From Nitrospirota bacterium (GTDB taxonomy: Bacteria > Nitrospirota > Nitrospiria > Nitrospirales > UBA8639), in assembly GCA_003228495.1 (NCBI GenBank), contig QIDY01000233.1, positions 1 through 9,204 of the forward strand: 9,204 bases of DNA, given 5' to 3'. The position numbers and the translations under genes were made by a program. The notes beneath the pieces are model-generated. The model saw only the letters and a program-made list of their open reading frames with translations, searched no databases and had not been told where the DNA came from. This document shows positions 1-6,597 of the stretch, in pieces (position 1 is the first letter of the stretch; every line of letters starts with the position of its first letter).

Positions 1-795
1 GCAATAATCACGTTCGATGATCTAGAAGTCGCCGACAGTGACAGGCATCAACTTAGCAGCTATACGGGATCAGGACTTACCTTTACGGGGCCGGAACCCC
101 CCATCATTCACCCTGGTGTATGGTATGAGGGCCAGACGAGTGATGGGTATCAGGGCTCTGCGGCCCTTTATGTAAGAGGGGTTCGGCTGCTAACAATCGA
201 TGCGCAGCCGGGGGAAACCATAGATCTAGTCAGTATTGACTTTGCTGATCTTTGTGGTGGTGGTCTGTTCTCTGCCCAGTGTACAGATCCGGGAGGGTTC
301 ATTAACTTCAGATTCACTACTTTCGAGGAAGATCTCTCCACGATCGCAACAGATGACATTCTTCTTGCCGGTGTTCTCGGGGGCTTCCAAACGTTCCTCG
401 TTCCATTTATTTTCGATAGTGTGGGAGTGCATAGGGTTGAGATAAGTTCGCTCACTGGTGAACCAATCCAAATAGACAATTTTGTGTTTCAATCATTGAC
501 GTCAAACCCTGTGCCTGAGCCTTCGACGATGCTGTTATTCGGCTCGGGATTAGCCGCATTGGCTACTTGGCGCTATAAAGCAAGACGGACGTTCTTAAGG
601 TTACCTGTCTCAAGTATCTCCGTTGCGCCAGGAGCCGCAGGAGGATTCCCTCCTGCGGCTCTTCTGTTGTTTCCTGGACAAATTCAAATTCTCATGGTAG
701 ATTACATAAAAATTGGAGGAATCCACCATGGCGGTCAATATCAAAAATCCACGAGCAGAACGTCTTGCCAATCAGCTTGCCCAAAAAACTGGTGA
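1..795 (+). CDS. PEP-CTERM sorting domain protein, 5'-partial, overrun 3' end
   Basis: The frame is open from base 1 and begins inside the protein (AIITFDDLEVADSD...), so probably only a signal peptide and a few residues are missing. The body is rich in beta-type sequence, has one Cys pair (C-GGGLFSAQ-C, about residues 85-94) and ends in IDNFVF, as is usual just before the sorting signal. At 511-588 there is a canonical PEP-CTERM tail: VPEPST, a hydrophobic stretch (MLLFGSGLAALATW) and a basic end (RYKARR). Such tails are recognised by exosortase, which processes exported proteins for release or surface attachment, often alongside exopolysaccharide; the specific role here is unknown. The oddity is that the frame does not stop after the basic cluster but runs about 68 more residues to the TGA at 793-795, through a terminator-like hairpin and into vapB. 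A +1 shift near 589 would give a stop at 596-598. The natural end is therefore probably near 598, and 795 is only the literal stop. Confidence 0.85.
   Translation, partial: AIITFDDLEVADSDRHQLSSYTGSGLTFTGPEPPIIHPGVWYEGQTSDGYQGSAALYVRGVRLLTIDAQPGETIDLVSIDFADLCGGGLFSAQCTDPGGFINFRFTTFEEDLSTIATDDILLAGVLGGFQTFLVPFIFDSVGVHRVEISSLTGEPIQIDNFVFQSLTSNPVPEPSTMLLFGSGLAALATWRYKARRTFLRLPVSSISVAPGAAGGFPPAALLLFPGQIQILMVDYIKIGGIHHGGQYQKSTSRTSCQSACPKNW
631..661 (+). terminator. Strong stem-loop, likely intrinsic terminator of the PEP-CTERM gene
   Basis: Bases 633-644 (AGCCGCAGGAGG) pair perfectly with 649-660 (CCTCCTGCGGCT) around the four-base loop ATTC. G632-C661 adds another pair, and 630/631 with 662/663 can extend it. 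The following sequence is T-rich but interrupted (CTTCTGTTGTTT), so termination may be incomplete. Its place about 30 bases after the expected end of the PEP-CTERM gene and just before the vapB promoter candidate fits a terminator. The literal PEP-CTERM frame reads through it, which real coding sequence rarely does. Confidence 0.7.
675..703 (+). promoter_or_regulatory. Candidate sigma70-type promoter for vapBC
   Basis: TGGACA (675-680, 5 of 6 matches to the -35 consensus) is separated by 17 bases from TAGATT (698-703, 4 of 6 matches to the -10 consensus). This predicts a transcript starting near 710, shortly before the GGAGGA ribosome binding site (715-720) and the vapB ATG (728). It lies directly after the terminator hairpin, as expected for an independent module. 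VapB proteins usually repress their own promoter; a short inverted repeat, CATGGT (693-698) with ACCATG (725-730), overlaps the -10 region and the start codon but is too short to call an operator. Confidence 0.45.
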
Positions 796-982
796 GACTA
801 TTACTGATGCCGTTATTCATGCGTTAGAAGATCGGTTAGAGCGTTTGGAGGGATGTCGGACCAGTCCTGATCTCGTAGAAGAAATTATGGGAATTGCTAA
901 TCGATGCAGCAAGTTGCCTGTTCTGGATACTCGAACACCCGAAGAGATCTTAGGGTATTCCGAGATGGGCGTTTTTCGGTGA
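728..982 (+). CDS. vapB: VapB-family antitoxin (Rv0623/VapB30 type)
   Basis: This 84-residue protein is the antitoxin of a type II toxin-antitoxin pair. It should bind and neutralise the VapC ribonuclease encoded next and repress the shared promoter. The N-terminal 40 or so residues (MAVNIKNPRAERLANQLAQ, then TGETITDAVIHALEDRLERL) match the ribbon-helix-helix DNA-binding half of the PSK_trans_fac/Rv0623-like family. The C-terminal half carries the family's IANRCSKLPVLD and the end EEILGYSEMG, corresponding to the usual DEILGYDEHG that contacts the toxin. The length is normal and the protein looks complete. ATG at 728 is chosen because GGAGGA (715-720) lies 7 bases upstream; a TTG at 713 overlaps that site and would add only five residues. 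The 77-base gap to vapC is unusual, since the genes of such pairs normally abut or overlap. Confidence 0.93.
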   Translation: MAVNIKNPRAERLANQLAQKTGETITDAVIHALEDRLERLEGCRTSPDLVEEIMGIANRCSKLPVLDTRTPEEILGYSEMGVFR

Positions 983-1000
983 ATCCATAAGGACCTGAAA

Positions 1001-1066
1001 ATGTTCACGGTGTTTCCCGTTGTTGAAGGTACGTTGATTTTTTGGGCTCGGCCTATCTCATGGTGA
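1001..1066 (+). CDS. Possible 21-residue mini-ORF between vapB and vapC
   Basis: ATG at 1001 has AAGGA (989-993) 7 bases upstream. The frame encodes 21 residues (MFTVFPVVEGTLIFWARPISW without its stop would be the full peptide) and ends with TGA at 1064-1066, overlapping the vapC ATG (1060) by seven bases. vapC itself lacks a clear ribosome binding site, so translation of this mini-ORF could deliver ribosomes to the vapC start by coupling. The peptide is hydrophobic and resembles no family I know. The arrangement is seen directly; the function is inference, and chance remains quite possible for so short an ORF. Confidence 0.3.
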   Translation: MFTVFPVVEGTLIFWARPISW

Positions 1067-1461
1067 TTGACTCTTCAGCTTTAGTCGCGGTGCTAACCAA
1101 TGAGGCTGAAGCTCGTGTGATGGCTGAAGCCATAGCTGCCGATCCCAAGCGCTTAGTGGGTGCCGTTTCAGTGCTGGAGACGGGAATCGTGATCGAAGCT
1201 CGCTATGGGCCGGCAGGGGGCAGGGAGCTGGATCTCCTCCTGCATCGTTGCCACTTCGATATTGTTTCATTGAGCCCTGAACAGGTGGAGTTGGCTCGTG
1301 AGGCCTATCGGCAGTTTGGAAAAGGTACCCATCCAGCTGGATTAAATTTAGGAGATTGCGCAACCTATGCGTTGTCCCGTTCAACGGGAGAACCGCTTCT
1401 GTTTAAAGGACACGATTTTTCTCAAACCGATCTTCGTCTTGTTCCCTACCACGTTAGTTAA
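1060..1461 (+). CDS. vapC: VapC-family PIN-domain ribonuclease toxin (VapC30 type)
   Basis: This 133-residue toxin is expected to cleave RNA in a metal-dependent way and to be held inactive by VapB. PIN-domain features are visible in order: MVIDSSALVAVL with the first acidic residue D4, SVLETGIVIEAR with E40, the HPAGLNLGDCATYALS block with D99, and the family signature GEPLLFKGHDFSQTD (residues 110-124). The stretch GGRELDLLLH (53-62) is also typical of the Rv0624/VapC30 group. All expected catalytic acids are present, so it looks active. ATG at 1060 is chosen because the family starts with MVIDxSALVA; an in-frame TTG at 1042 would add six residues. No convincing ribosome binding site precedes 1060, which makes translation coupling from the upstream mini-ORF a reasonable idea. 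Confidence 0.94.
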   Translation: MVIDSSALVAVLTNEAEARVMAEAIAADPKRLVGAVSVLETGIVIEARYGPAGGRELDLLLHRCHFDIVSLSPEQVELAREAYRQFGKGTHPAGLNLGDCATYALSRSTGEPLLFKGHDFSQTDLRLVPYHVS

Positions 1462-1499
1462 TCCTCTTCGATTTTTTTGTTCCACCTGATCGATCGAAA

Positions 1500-1543
1500 T
1501 ACTCCAATAGGAGTAAGGGTTGTTTGCTCAATAGAAACCCTTA
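1500..1543 (+). promoter_or_regulatory. Two adjacent hairpins ahead of ftsK
   Basis: TACTCC (1500-1505) pairs with GGAGTA (1510-1515) around the loop AATA. Immediately after, TAAGGGTT (1514-1521) pairs with AACCCTTA (1536-1543) around a 14-base loop. The two share only bases 1514-1515. The purine-rich AGGAG and AAGGG, the only Shine-Dalgarno-like sequences before ftsK, lie in these stems. The hairpins could therefore tune ftsK translation, or be the tail structure of the vapC transcript; a T6 run follows at 1552-1557 but is set back eight bases. The pairing is seen in the sequence; the role is a guess. Confidence 0.3.
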
Positions 1544-1559
1544 TGGTACGATTTTTTGG

Positions 1560-3938
1560 ATGAGTATTTTTCCGAGTAAGAAAGAAGTCAAAAACAAGAA
1601 ACCCTCTCAAGAGTTTTCCTCGGTAACCGTTCAAATTGCAGGGATTTTTCTCGCCACGGTCGGGATTTTGTGGTGGCTCAGTCTTCTGACCTTTTCGCCT
1701 GCCGACCCGGTTCTGCTTTTCCCTCATTCTTCCTCTCAATTGATTTCTGAGAATGCCGTGGGGATTGTGGGTTCCACCGCGGCCTTTTCGTTATTGAAGA
1801 CGGTGGGAGGGGGATCATTTGTGGTGCCCCTGTTATTAGTGGGATTTGGGCTCTCGGTGCTCTGGTCGGAACGGCTGCGCGTGACCTTTATTGGGCTGGT
1901 GGGAGCATTGTTGGCGATCCTGTCCATGAGTGCCTTGCTGCATTTGCAATCTTCGCCCATTGCCACCGCTGATACATTTAGCCGCACCTCCGGTGGGTTT
2001 GTTGGGCAGTGGGTCTCGGATATTCTGGGAACCTATTTTGGCGCCACTGGCGCCACGATTATTTTAGGCGCAATGTTGTTAGTTGCCTTTTTGGTGTTGG
2101 TGCCGGTGTCTCTTGGACAAATGGCCCGCGGCACGATTGCCCTTGGGGGACGTCTTCGGGATCGTTTGGTCGCAACTCTTGCTGTGATGAAAGATCGTGA
2201 ATGGTGGGCTCAGGATGCCGAACCCAAAAAGAACAAATCTATTCGTATTAATCGGGAGTTGGCCGCCCGAGGAGGGATAGGGAATCTGGGGTTGGAGCCC
2301 ATCGTCGCATTGCCTAAAGGGTCAAAGGTGCCATTGGAGACAAGCCCGGTTTTACCCGAAGCAGAGCTACGCCTGGCTTTGACCGACCAAACGGACAATG
2401 ACTATCTTGCGCGAAAAATCGTGTCGGAATCGTATGAGATGCCGTTGCCGGCGGATCTTCTGGATACACATGCGGCTCGGGCGGCCCATCAGACCGATTC
2501 GGTTTTAAAATCTCAGTCGAACATTTTAGTGCAGACGCTGGGCAGCTTCGGGATTGAGGGAAGTGTGACCGATGTGCATCCCGGACCGGTCATTACGATG
2601 TATGAGTTCGCGCCTGGGCCTGGCATTAAAGTGGCGCGCATTGTGAACTTGGCGGATGATTTGGCAATGGCTCTAAAGGCGTTGAAGGTCAGGGTGGTGG
2701 CGCCGTTGCCTGGAAAATCTACGGTGGGTATTGAAGTGCCGAATCCGCAGCGGGAAACCGTGGGGTTGAAGGATATGTTGACCTCCGAGCCATTTTCGCG
2801 GGCGCGGTCAAAATTGGCCATGGCGCTGGGGAAGGATATTTATGGCCGGCCGGTGGTCATTGATCTGCGCACGATGCCCCATCTGCTGGTGGCTGGCGCA
2901 ACCGGTTCAGGCAAAAGTGTGGGGTTGAACTGTTTGTTATTGAATATCTTGTTCACGGCCCATCCCGATGAGGTGAAGCTCCTCTTGGTTGATCCCAAAG
3001 TTTTGGAATTGCAAGTATATGATGGCATTCCTCATCTCATCCGGCCCGTGATTACGAATCCGAAAGAAGCGGCCCGAGGGCTGAGCTGGGTGGTACAGGA
3101 AATGGAACGACGCTACCGGGTGTTAGCCGAACTGGGTGTTCGGAATATTGATGCCTATAATCGGAAAGTGGTAGAGCTCCAAGAAACCGGCTCAACTGGT
3201 CGGCGCAAAAAGAAGTTGTCCAAAGGTCAGTCGATGGAAATTGAGGAGGCGCCTTCCTTGGAGACTCCAATCGAGGAACGGACGACATTACCCTATATTG
3301 TGGTCGTCATTGATGAATTTGCGGATCTGATGATGGTGGCGCCGAAAGATATTGAGGATCGCATTGCCCGACTCGCACAAATGGCCAGGGCTTCGGGGAT
3401 TCATCTCATCTTAGCGACACAACGACCATCTGTAGATGTAGTGACCGGTTTAATTAAGGCGAATTTTCCTGCGCGCATTGCGTATCAAGTGTCCTCCAAA
3501 ACCGATTCGCGTACGATTTTGGATGCCAATGGCGCCGAGAGTTTATTGGGGAAAGGTGATATGCTGTTTTTAGCCTCGGGAACCGGGCGCATTGTTCGCC
3601 TGCACGGGCCGTATGTGTCGGACGAAGAAGTCCGGAATGTGGTGGAATGGGTCAAGTCGCAGGCCACTCCGATATACGATCAAACGGCGTTGGCGTCTGT
3701 CCAGGAATCTCCAGACGAAGATCAAGAGGCGGATGAAACCTATGAACGGGCGAGAGAACTAGTGATGACAACTGGGCAAGCCTCAGCCTCATTTCTTCAA
3801 CGGCGCTTGAGGGTGGGGTATCCTCGTGCCGCTCGGATGATTGAACACATGGAAGACGAAGGCCTAGTGAGCGCACCCGGTCGTGATGGGCGACGGGATG
3901 TCCTGGCTCGTGGAACGGCGACGACGGAGATGGCATGA
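1560..3938 (+). CDS. ftsK: FtsK/SpoIIIE-family DNA translocase
   Basis: This 792-residue membrane-anchored ATPase pumps DNA at the division septum so that chromosome termini, and dimers awaiting resolution, are cleared before closure. Four N-terminal membrane helices are visible (about 24-45, 84-102, 108-127, 165-185). A short linker follows, so this is the compact form rather than the very long E. coli one. Next come the alpha/beta motor, with Walker A GATGSGKS (446-453) and Walker B VVVIDEFADLMM (D585, E586), then the conserved LATQRPSVDVVTGLIKANFP. The C-terminal gamma winged helix (about 725-785, DETYERARELV to RDVL) normally reads KOPS-like DNA and touches XerD. A basic, variable loop (GRRKKKLSKGQ) lies between the Walker motifs. 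ATG 1560 lacks a ribosome binding site. A TTG at 1524 preceded by AGGAG (1509-1513) would add 12 residues and cannot be excluded. The stop overlaps the lolA start by four bases. Confidence 0.96.
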   Translation: MSIFPSKKEVKNKKPSQEFSSVTVQIAGIFLATVGILWWLSLLTFSPADPVLLFPHSSSQLISENAVGIVGSTAAFSLLKTVGGGSFVVPLLLVGFGLSVLWSERLRVTFIGLVGALLAILSMSALLHLQSSPIATADTFSRTSGGFVGQWVSDILGTYFGATGATIILGAMLLVAFLVLVPVSLGQMARGTIALGGRLRDRLVATLAVMKDREWWAQDAEPKKNKSIRINRELAARGGIGNLGLEPIVALPKGSKVPLETSPVLPEAELRLALTDQTDNDYLARKIVSESYEMPLPADLLDTHAARAAHQTDSVLKSQSNILVQTLGSFGIEGSVTDVHPGPVITMYEFAPGPGIKVARIVNLADDLAMALKALKVRVVAPLPGKSTVGIEVPNPQRETVGLKDMLTSEPFSRARSKLAMALGKDIYGRPVVIDLRTMPHLLVAGATGSGKSVGLNCLLLNILFTAHPDEVKLLLVDPKVLELQVYDGIPHLIRPVITNPKEAARGLSWVVQEMERRYRVLAELGVRNIDAYNRKVVELQETGSTGRRKKKLSKGQSMEIEEAPSLETPIEERTTLPYIVVVIDEFADLMMVAPKDIEDRIARLAQMARASGIHLILATQRPSVDVVTGLIKANFPARIAYQVSSKTDSRTILDANGAESLLGKGDMLFLASGTGRIVRLHGPYVSDEEVRNVVEWVKSQATPIYDQTALASVQESPDEDQEADETYERARELVMTTGQASASFLQRRLRVGYPRAARMIEHMEDEGLVSAPGRDGRRDVLARGTATTEMA

Positions 3939-4618
3939 AAGGGGTGAAAGGTCTGAGTCTCATTGTTTTCGGGGCAATTGTTCTTCTGGCTCCTGGCGTG
4001 AGTGTTTTTGCCTCCAATGTCGACGATGTGGTTCGTCGTGTGGATGATTCCTACGCTAAAACTCAGGACTTGCAAGGAGAGTTTACACAAGAAACCATTA
4101 TTGAAGGATTTGAAACAGGGTTTCAGTCGACAGGGCGGTTCTATTTAAAAAAGCCTGGCTTATTACGATGGGATTACCTTCAGCCGTCTGAAGAAAATAT
4201 CTATGTGGATGGGGATGCTGTAATGATATATGTGCCGGAGCATCAACAAGTGGTGAAAGGCACGCTGACGCAAATCGCGGCATCAAAAGGTCCTTTAGCG
4301 CTGCTTTTGGGTGTGGGGAAACTGGCGGAACAATTTACGGTTTCGGAAGCTGCGGATGTCTCTGGAGAGCAGGACAGTTTTCCCGCTTTAACCTTAGTCC
4401 CCAAGCCTGATGGAGATACGGCTCCGACGATTAGAAAAATTGTGCTGCAATTATTTCCTGATTCATACCTTATTCAAAATATGACTCTCTTTGAGACGAG
4501 CGGGAATGTTTCTCTCGTGCGTTTTGATCATATCCGGGTGAATCAAGGGATTGATGCTGACTTGCTGAAGTTCACCGTTCCACCAGATGTGGTGGTCGTC
4601 GACTTTCCTACCTTTTAA
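3935..4618 (+). CDS. lolA: Outer-membrane lipoprotein carrier protein LolA
   Basis: LolA is the periplasmic chaperone that takes lipoproteins released by the LolCDE transporter and hands them to the outer membrane. The 227-residue product has a Sec signal peptide (basic start MKGVKG, hydrophobic core, likely cleavage after VFA at residue 26). Family blocks follow: DLQGEFTQE (45-53), then GRFYLKKPGLLRWDY (67-81), matching the usual GxFxxxRPGxxRWxY. Further on come NIYVDGDAVMIYVPEHQQV, PLALLLG and the C-terminal FTVPPDV. The ATG overlaps the ftsK stop as ATGA, so the two are almost certainly translationally coupled, and GGAGA (3926-3930) inside ftsK may serve as ribosome binding site. An ftsK-lolA neighbourhood is also known from E. 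coli. Expression should follow ftsK. Confidence 0.94.
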   Translation: MKGVKGLSLIVFGAIVLLAPGVSVFASNVDDVVRRVDDSYAKTQDLQGEFTQETIIEGFETGFQSTGRFYLKKPGLLRWDYLQPSEENIYVDGDAVMIYVPEHQQVVKGTLTQIAASKGPLALLLGVGKLAEQFTVSEAADVSGEQDSFPALTLVPKPDGDTAPTIRKIVLQLFPDSYLIQNMTLFETSGNVSLVRFDHIRVNQGIDADLLKFTVPPDVVVVDFPTF

Positions 4619-4675
4619 GGAAGAAAGTGGAGTACGTACAGACGGGATGTGAATTCCAAAAAAGGATGAACAGAA

Positions 4676-5152
4676 ATGGCTGAACGTATTTTAGTTGTGG
4701 ATGATGATGACGGGGTCCGGGAAGCGTTATCGGAGTTTTTACGTTCTCTTGGATATGTTGTAGTGCCGGTAAAAAATGGCGAGGAAGCCTTAACCGAATT
4801 TGGGGAGAATGCGTTTGATGTGGTGATGGCTGATTTGATTATGCCCAATATGGATGGCATGGAGTTGTTGCAGCGCATTCGTGAAATAAAAAACGAGGGG
4901 GTCATTTTTCTTATGATTACGGGCCATCCCTCAATCAATACGGCGGTGGAGGCCATCAATCGTGGGGCGGATGATTACATTACGAAACCGTTTCATTTGG
5001 AAGATGTGAAATTACGCATATCAAAAGCCTTAGAAAAGCAAACCTTAAAAGGCCGGCTCAAAACTGCACAAGGGCTGGCTTGGGGGCTCATGCTGTCCAT
5101 TCCTCTCTGGCTGCTTCTTGGGATTATCTTGGTGATCCTCTTTAAAGGGTAG
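4676..5152 (+). CDS. Receiver-domain response regulator with C-terminal membrane anchor
   Basis: Residues 3-122 form a complete CheY-like receiver domain: acidic pocket D9-D11 in ILVVDDDD, phosphoacceptor D53 in MADLIMPNMDG, the switch threonine T82 in MITGHPS, and the invariant lysine K104 in DDYITKPF. It should be phosphorylated by a histidine kinase, which is not encoded in this window. There is no DNA-binding, enzymatic or other known output domain. Instead, a short basic linker (KQTLKGRLKTAQ) leads to a strongly hydrophobic helix (about 134-156, LAWGLMLSIPLWLLLGIILVILF) and a KG end. This would anchor the receiver to the inner membrane with the domain in the cytoplasm. ATG 4676 follows AAAGGA (4661-4666) by nine bases. 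It sits 57 bases after lolA in the same probable operon. The receiver call is very sure; the output and partner are unknown. Confidence 0.95.
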   Translation: MAERILVVDDDDGVREALSEFLRSLGYVVVPVKNGEEALTEFGENAFDVVMADLIMPNMDGMELLQRIREIKNEGVIFLMITGHPSINTAVEAINRGADDYITKPFHLEDVKLRISKALEKQTLKGRLKTAQGLAWGLMLSIPLWLLLGIILVILFKG

Positions 5153-5203
5153 GTCCCTCTCCCGCTTCTACAGTGCTCCGCGGTGATCGAATTGCTCCGA
5201 TTC

Positions 5204-5779
5204 ATGGTCAGATTCTGTGTGAAGCAACCTTTGGGGGTATGGTGTCCCATTACCCTCCTCATAGGACTACTCATTAGTGACGTGTTTGCGCCCGCGGGTG
5301 CATTTAATAGCCATATTACTGAGGATCCCACCAAGGTACTGCAAAAATACCTCTCGTTAGATCAGAAAGGCGTGCGCTTGGATGCAGCCTCCTCGGAGGT
5401 GATGGAATCCTATGTCGCCTGGCGGGAGGAACCGGCCTGGGGGCATGTGGTTGTGATTACAGATTTTCAGATTGAACATGATGTGACGAAATGGGAAATC
5501 ATTGATGTCCTGGAGACCAAGATTCCGGTGACCTTCGAAGTGTTGGGCACGATGCACTGGGAAAGCGTCACGTTTGTGTCTGATTCCCATCAGGAGACAC
5601 ATTGGTTTCACATCAAGGCCGAGTACGACCGCTGGCAAATTGCCGATCCCTTATTGCCCCCGCATGTTGGACGTCGCCGCCTGATTGATTTTGTGCGATG
5701 GACTGAACTGAATGAACCGGAGGCAAAGAAAAAGGCATTGTTTGTCTCTTTACAGAAACAACTGAAAGCAAAAAGGTAG
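5204..5779 (+). CDS. Secreted protein of unknown function
   Basis: I do not recognise this gene. The 191-residue product starts with a probable signal peptide: basic start MVRFCVKQ, hydrophobic ITLLIGLLI, and likely cleavage after APAGA (residue 33), so it is probably periplasmic. The mature part is a compact, soluble domain. An early helical segment (DPTKVLQKYLSLDQKGVRL) is followed by alternating strand-like segments (GHVVVITDFQIEHDV, IPVTFEVLGTMHWESVTFV, HWFHIKAEYDRWQIADP). That order resembles the NTF2-like/SnoaL fold, which is a hypothesis only. The C-terminus is basic (KKALFVSLQKQLKAKR). The start is uncertain: an in-frame GTG at 5183 would add seven residues, and neither has a clear ribosome binding site. 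It lies 51 bases after the receiver gene and 14 before the HAD gene, so operon membership is likely. Confidence 0.8.
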   Translation: MVRFCVKQPLGVWCPITLLIGLLISDVFAPAGAFNSHITEDPTKVLQKYLSLDQKGVRLDAASSEVMESYVAWREEPAWGHVVVITDFQIEHDVTKWEIIDVLETKIPVTFEVLGTMHWESVTFVSDSHQETHWFHIKAEYDRWQIADPLLPPHVGRRRLIDFVRWTELNEPEAKKKALFVSLQKQLKAKR

Positions 5780-5793
5780 AAAGATTTTCAGAT

Positions 5794-6441
5794 ATGACAA
5801 GGTGGCGTGCGGAGGTCTTGCTTTTTGATTTTGATGGAACGCTGATTGATTCAAAGGTGGATATTGCGACGGCTGTGAATCTTACGCTCGGCGATTTAGG
5901 ATTGCCACTTCGATCGGTGGAAGAGATTTTTGGTTTTGTGGGAGATGGCATCAAACGATTGCTTCGTCTTTCTGTAGGGGGAGAAAACCCTGATCAGTAT
6001 GACCGAGCTCTGGAGATTTTTCGGGAGCATTATTTACGGCATTGCGTTAATACCACCCAGTGGTATCCAGGGGTTTGGGAGGTTCTTCAGCATTATCAAG
6101 ATCGACGCAAAGTGATTGTGACCAACAAATCCCTGGAATATACCCTTGCAATTGTCGAGGGCTTACAGGCGGGGCATCTGTTTCAGCACGTAGAAGCTCC
6201 GCGTGATACAACGGAACTTAAGCCTGAACCGGTGATGTTAGAGCGAGCCATTGAACAATTGGGAGCCAATTCTGAGAACACGGTCATGATTGGCGATAGC
6301 ACCAATGATGTTCGAGCGGCACAAGCCGCTGGTATTCGTGCCTGTGCGGTAGGCTATGGTTATGGAAACCGCGAACGAGTCATGGCCCTACAACCGGACT
6401 TTTATTGCGAGAATCCCCACGATCTTATCGATCTGTGGTAA
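5794..6441 (+). CDS. gph: HAD-superfamily hydrolase, phosphoglycolate phosphatase-like
   Basis: This 215-residue enzyme probably removes phosphate from a small metabolite in the cytoplasm. 2-Phosphoglycolate, a product of RuBisCO oxygenation and of DNA repair, is the likeliest substrate by family. HAD motifs are all present: motif I DFDGTLIDS with D12 and D14, motif II VTNKS (T110, N111), motif III with K143 in LKPEP, and motif IV GDSTNDV with D168 and D172. The alpha-helical cap between motifs I and II (about 20-90), with FVGDGIKRLLRLSVGG, is typical of the Gph/PGMB-like group, as is the late VGYGYG. It begins 14 bases after the preceding gene and ends the probable ftsK operon. Substrate assignment within this family is unreliable from sequence alone (pyrophosphatase PpaX-like or sugar phosphatase activity are alternatives), so the symbol is tentative. 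Confidence 0.88.
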   Translation: MTRWRAEVLLFDFDGTLIDSKVDIATAVNLTLGDLGLPLRSVEEIFGFVGDGIKRLLRLSVGGENPDQYDRALEIFREHYLRHCVNTTQWYPGVWEVLQHYQDRRKVIVTNKSLEYTLAIVEGLQAGHLFQHVEAPRDTTELKPEPVMLERAIEQLGANSENTVMIGDSTNDVRAAQAAGIRACAVGYGYGNRERVMALQPDFYCENPHDLIDLW

Positions 6442-6501
6442 GCATTGCTTGGTCTTAGGTTCGTCTTGAGATGTTGCAATCCTTTGGAGTTTTTTTAGGA
6501 G

Positions 6502-6531
6502 TTGTGACTCACCCTGGATTTCTCTTATGAT
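6502..6531 (+). promoter_or_regulatory. Candidate sigma70-type promoter for thrH
   Basis: TTGTGA (6502-6507, 4 of 6 matches to the -35 consensus) and TATGAT (6526-6531, 5 of 6 matches to the -10 consensus) are 18 bases apart. The predicted start is near 6538, about 60 bases before the thrH start codon. The site lies in the 156-base gap after the HAD gene, following a T7 run (6490-6496) that could mark the end of the upstream transcript, although no good stem precedes it. TATGAT also forms an inverted repeat with ATCATA at 6549-6554, 17 bases downstream, possibly by chance. Confidence 0.42.
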
Positions 6532-6597
6532 CACCGAAAATTTTTGTTATCATACTAGGACTTATTGCACCTGCGAATAAATTACACGAGGACTCAA

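Noticed and set aside
168..492. Two minus-strand open frames opposite the PEP-CTERM gene
   Set aside because: They are antisense to a clear protein-coding frame and show no recognisable motif.
693..730. Inverted repeat CATGGT/ACCATG as a hairpin hiding the vapB start or as an operator
   Set aside because: Only six base pairs with a 26-base loop; no extension and no second copy, so chance cannot be excluded.
421..795. A stand-alone gene starting at the GTG at 421
   Set aside because: The same frame is open without a stop back to base 1 and encodes a continuous PEP-CTERM-type protein, so 421 is an internal Val codon.
3652..4090. Long open frames on the minus strand across the end of ftsK and start of lolA
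   Set aside because: They lie opposite strongly supported genes, are low-complexity Pro/Arg/Ser-rich, and show no family motif or ribosome binding site.
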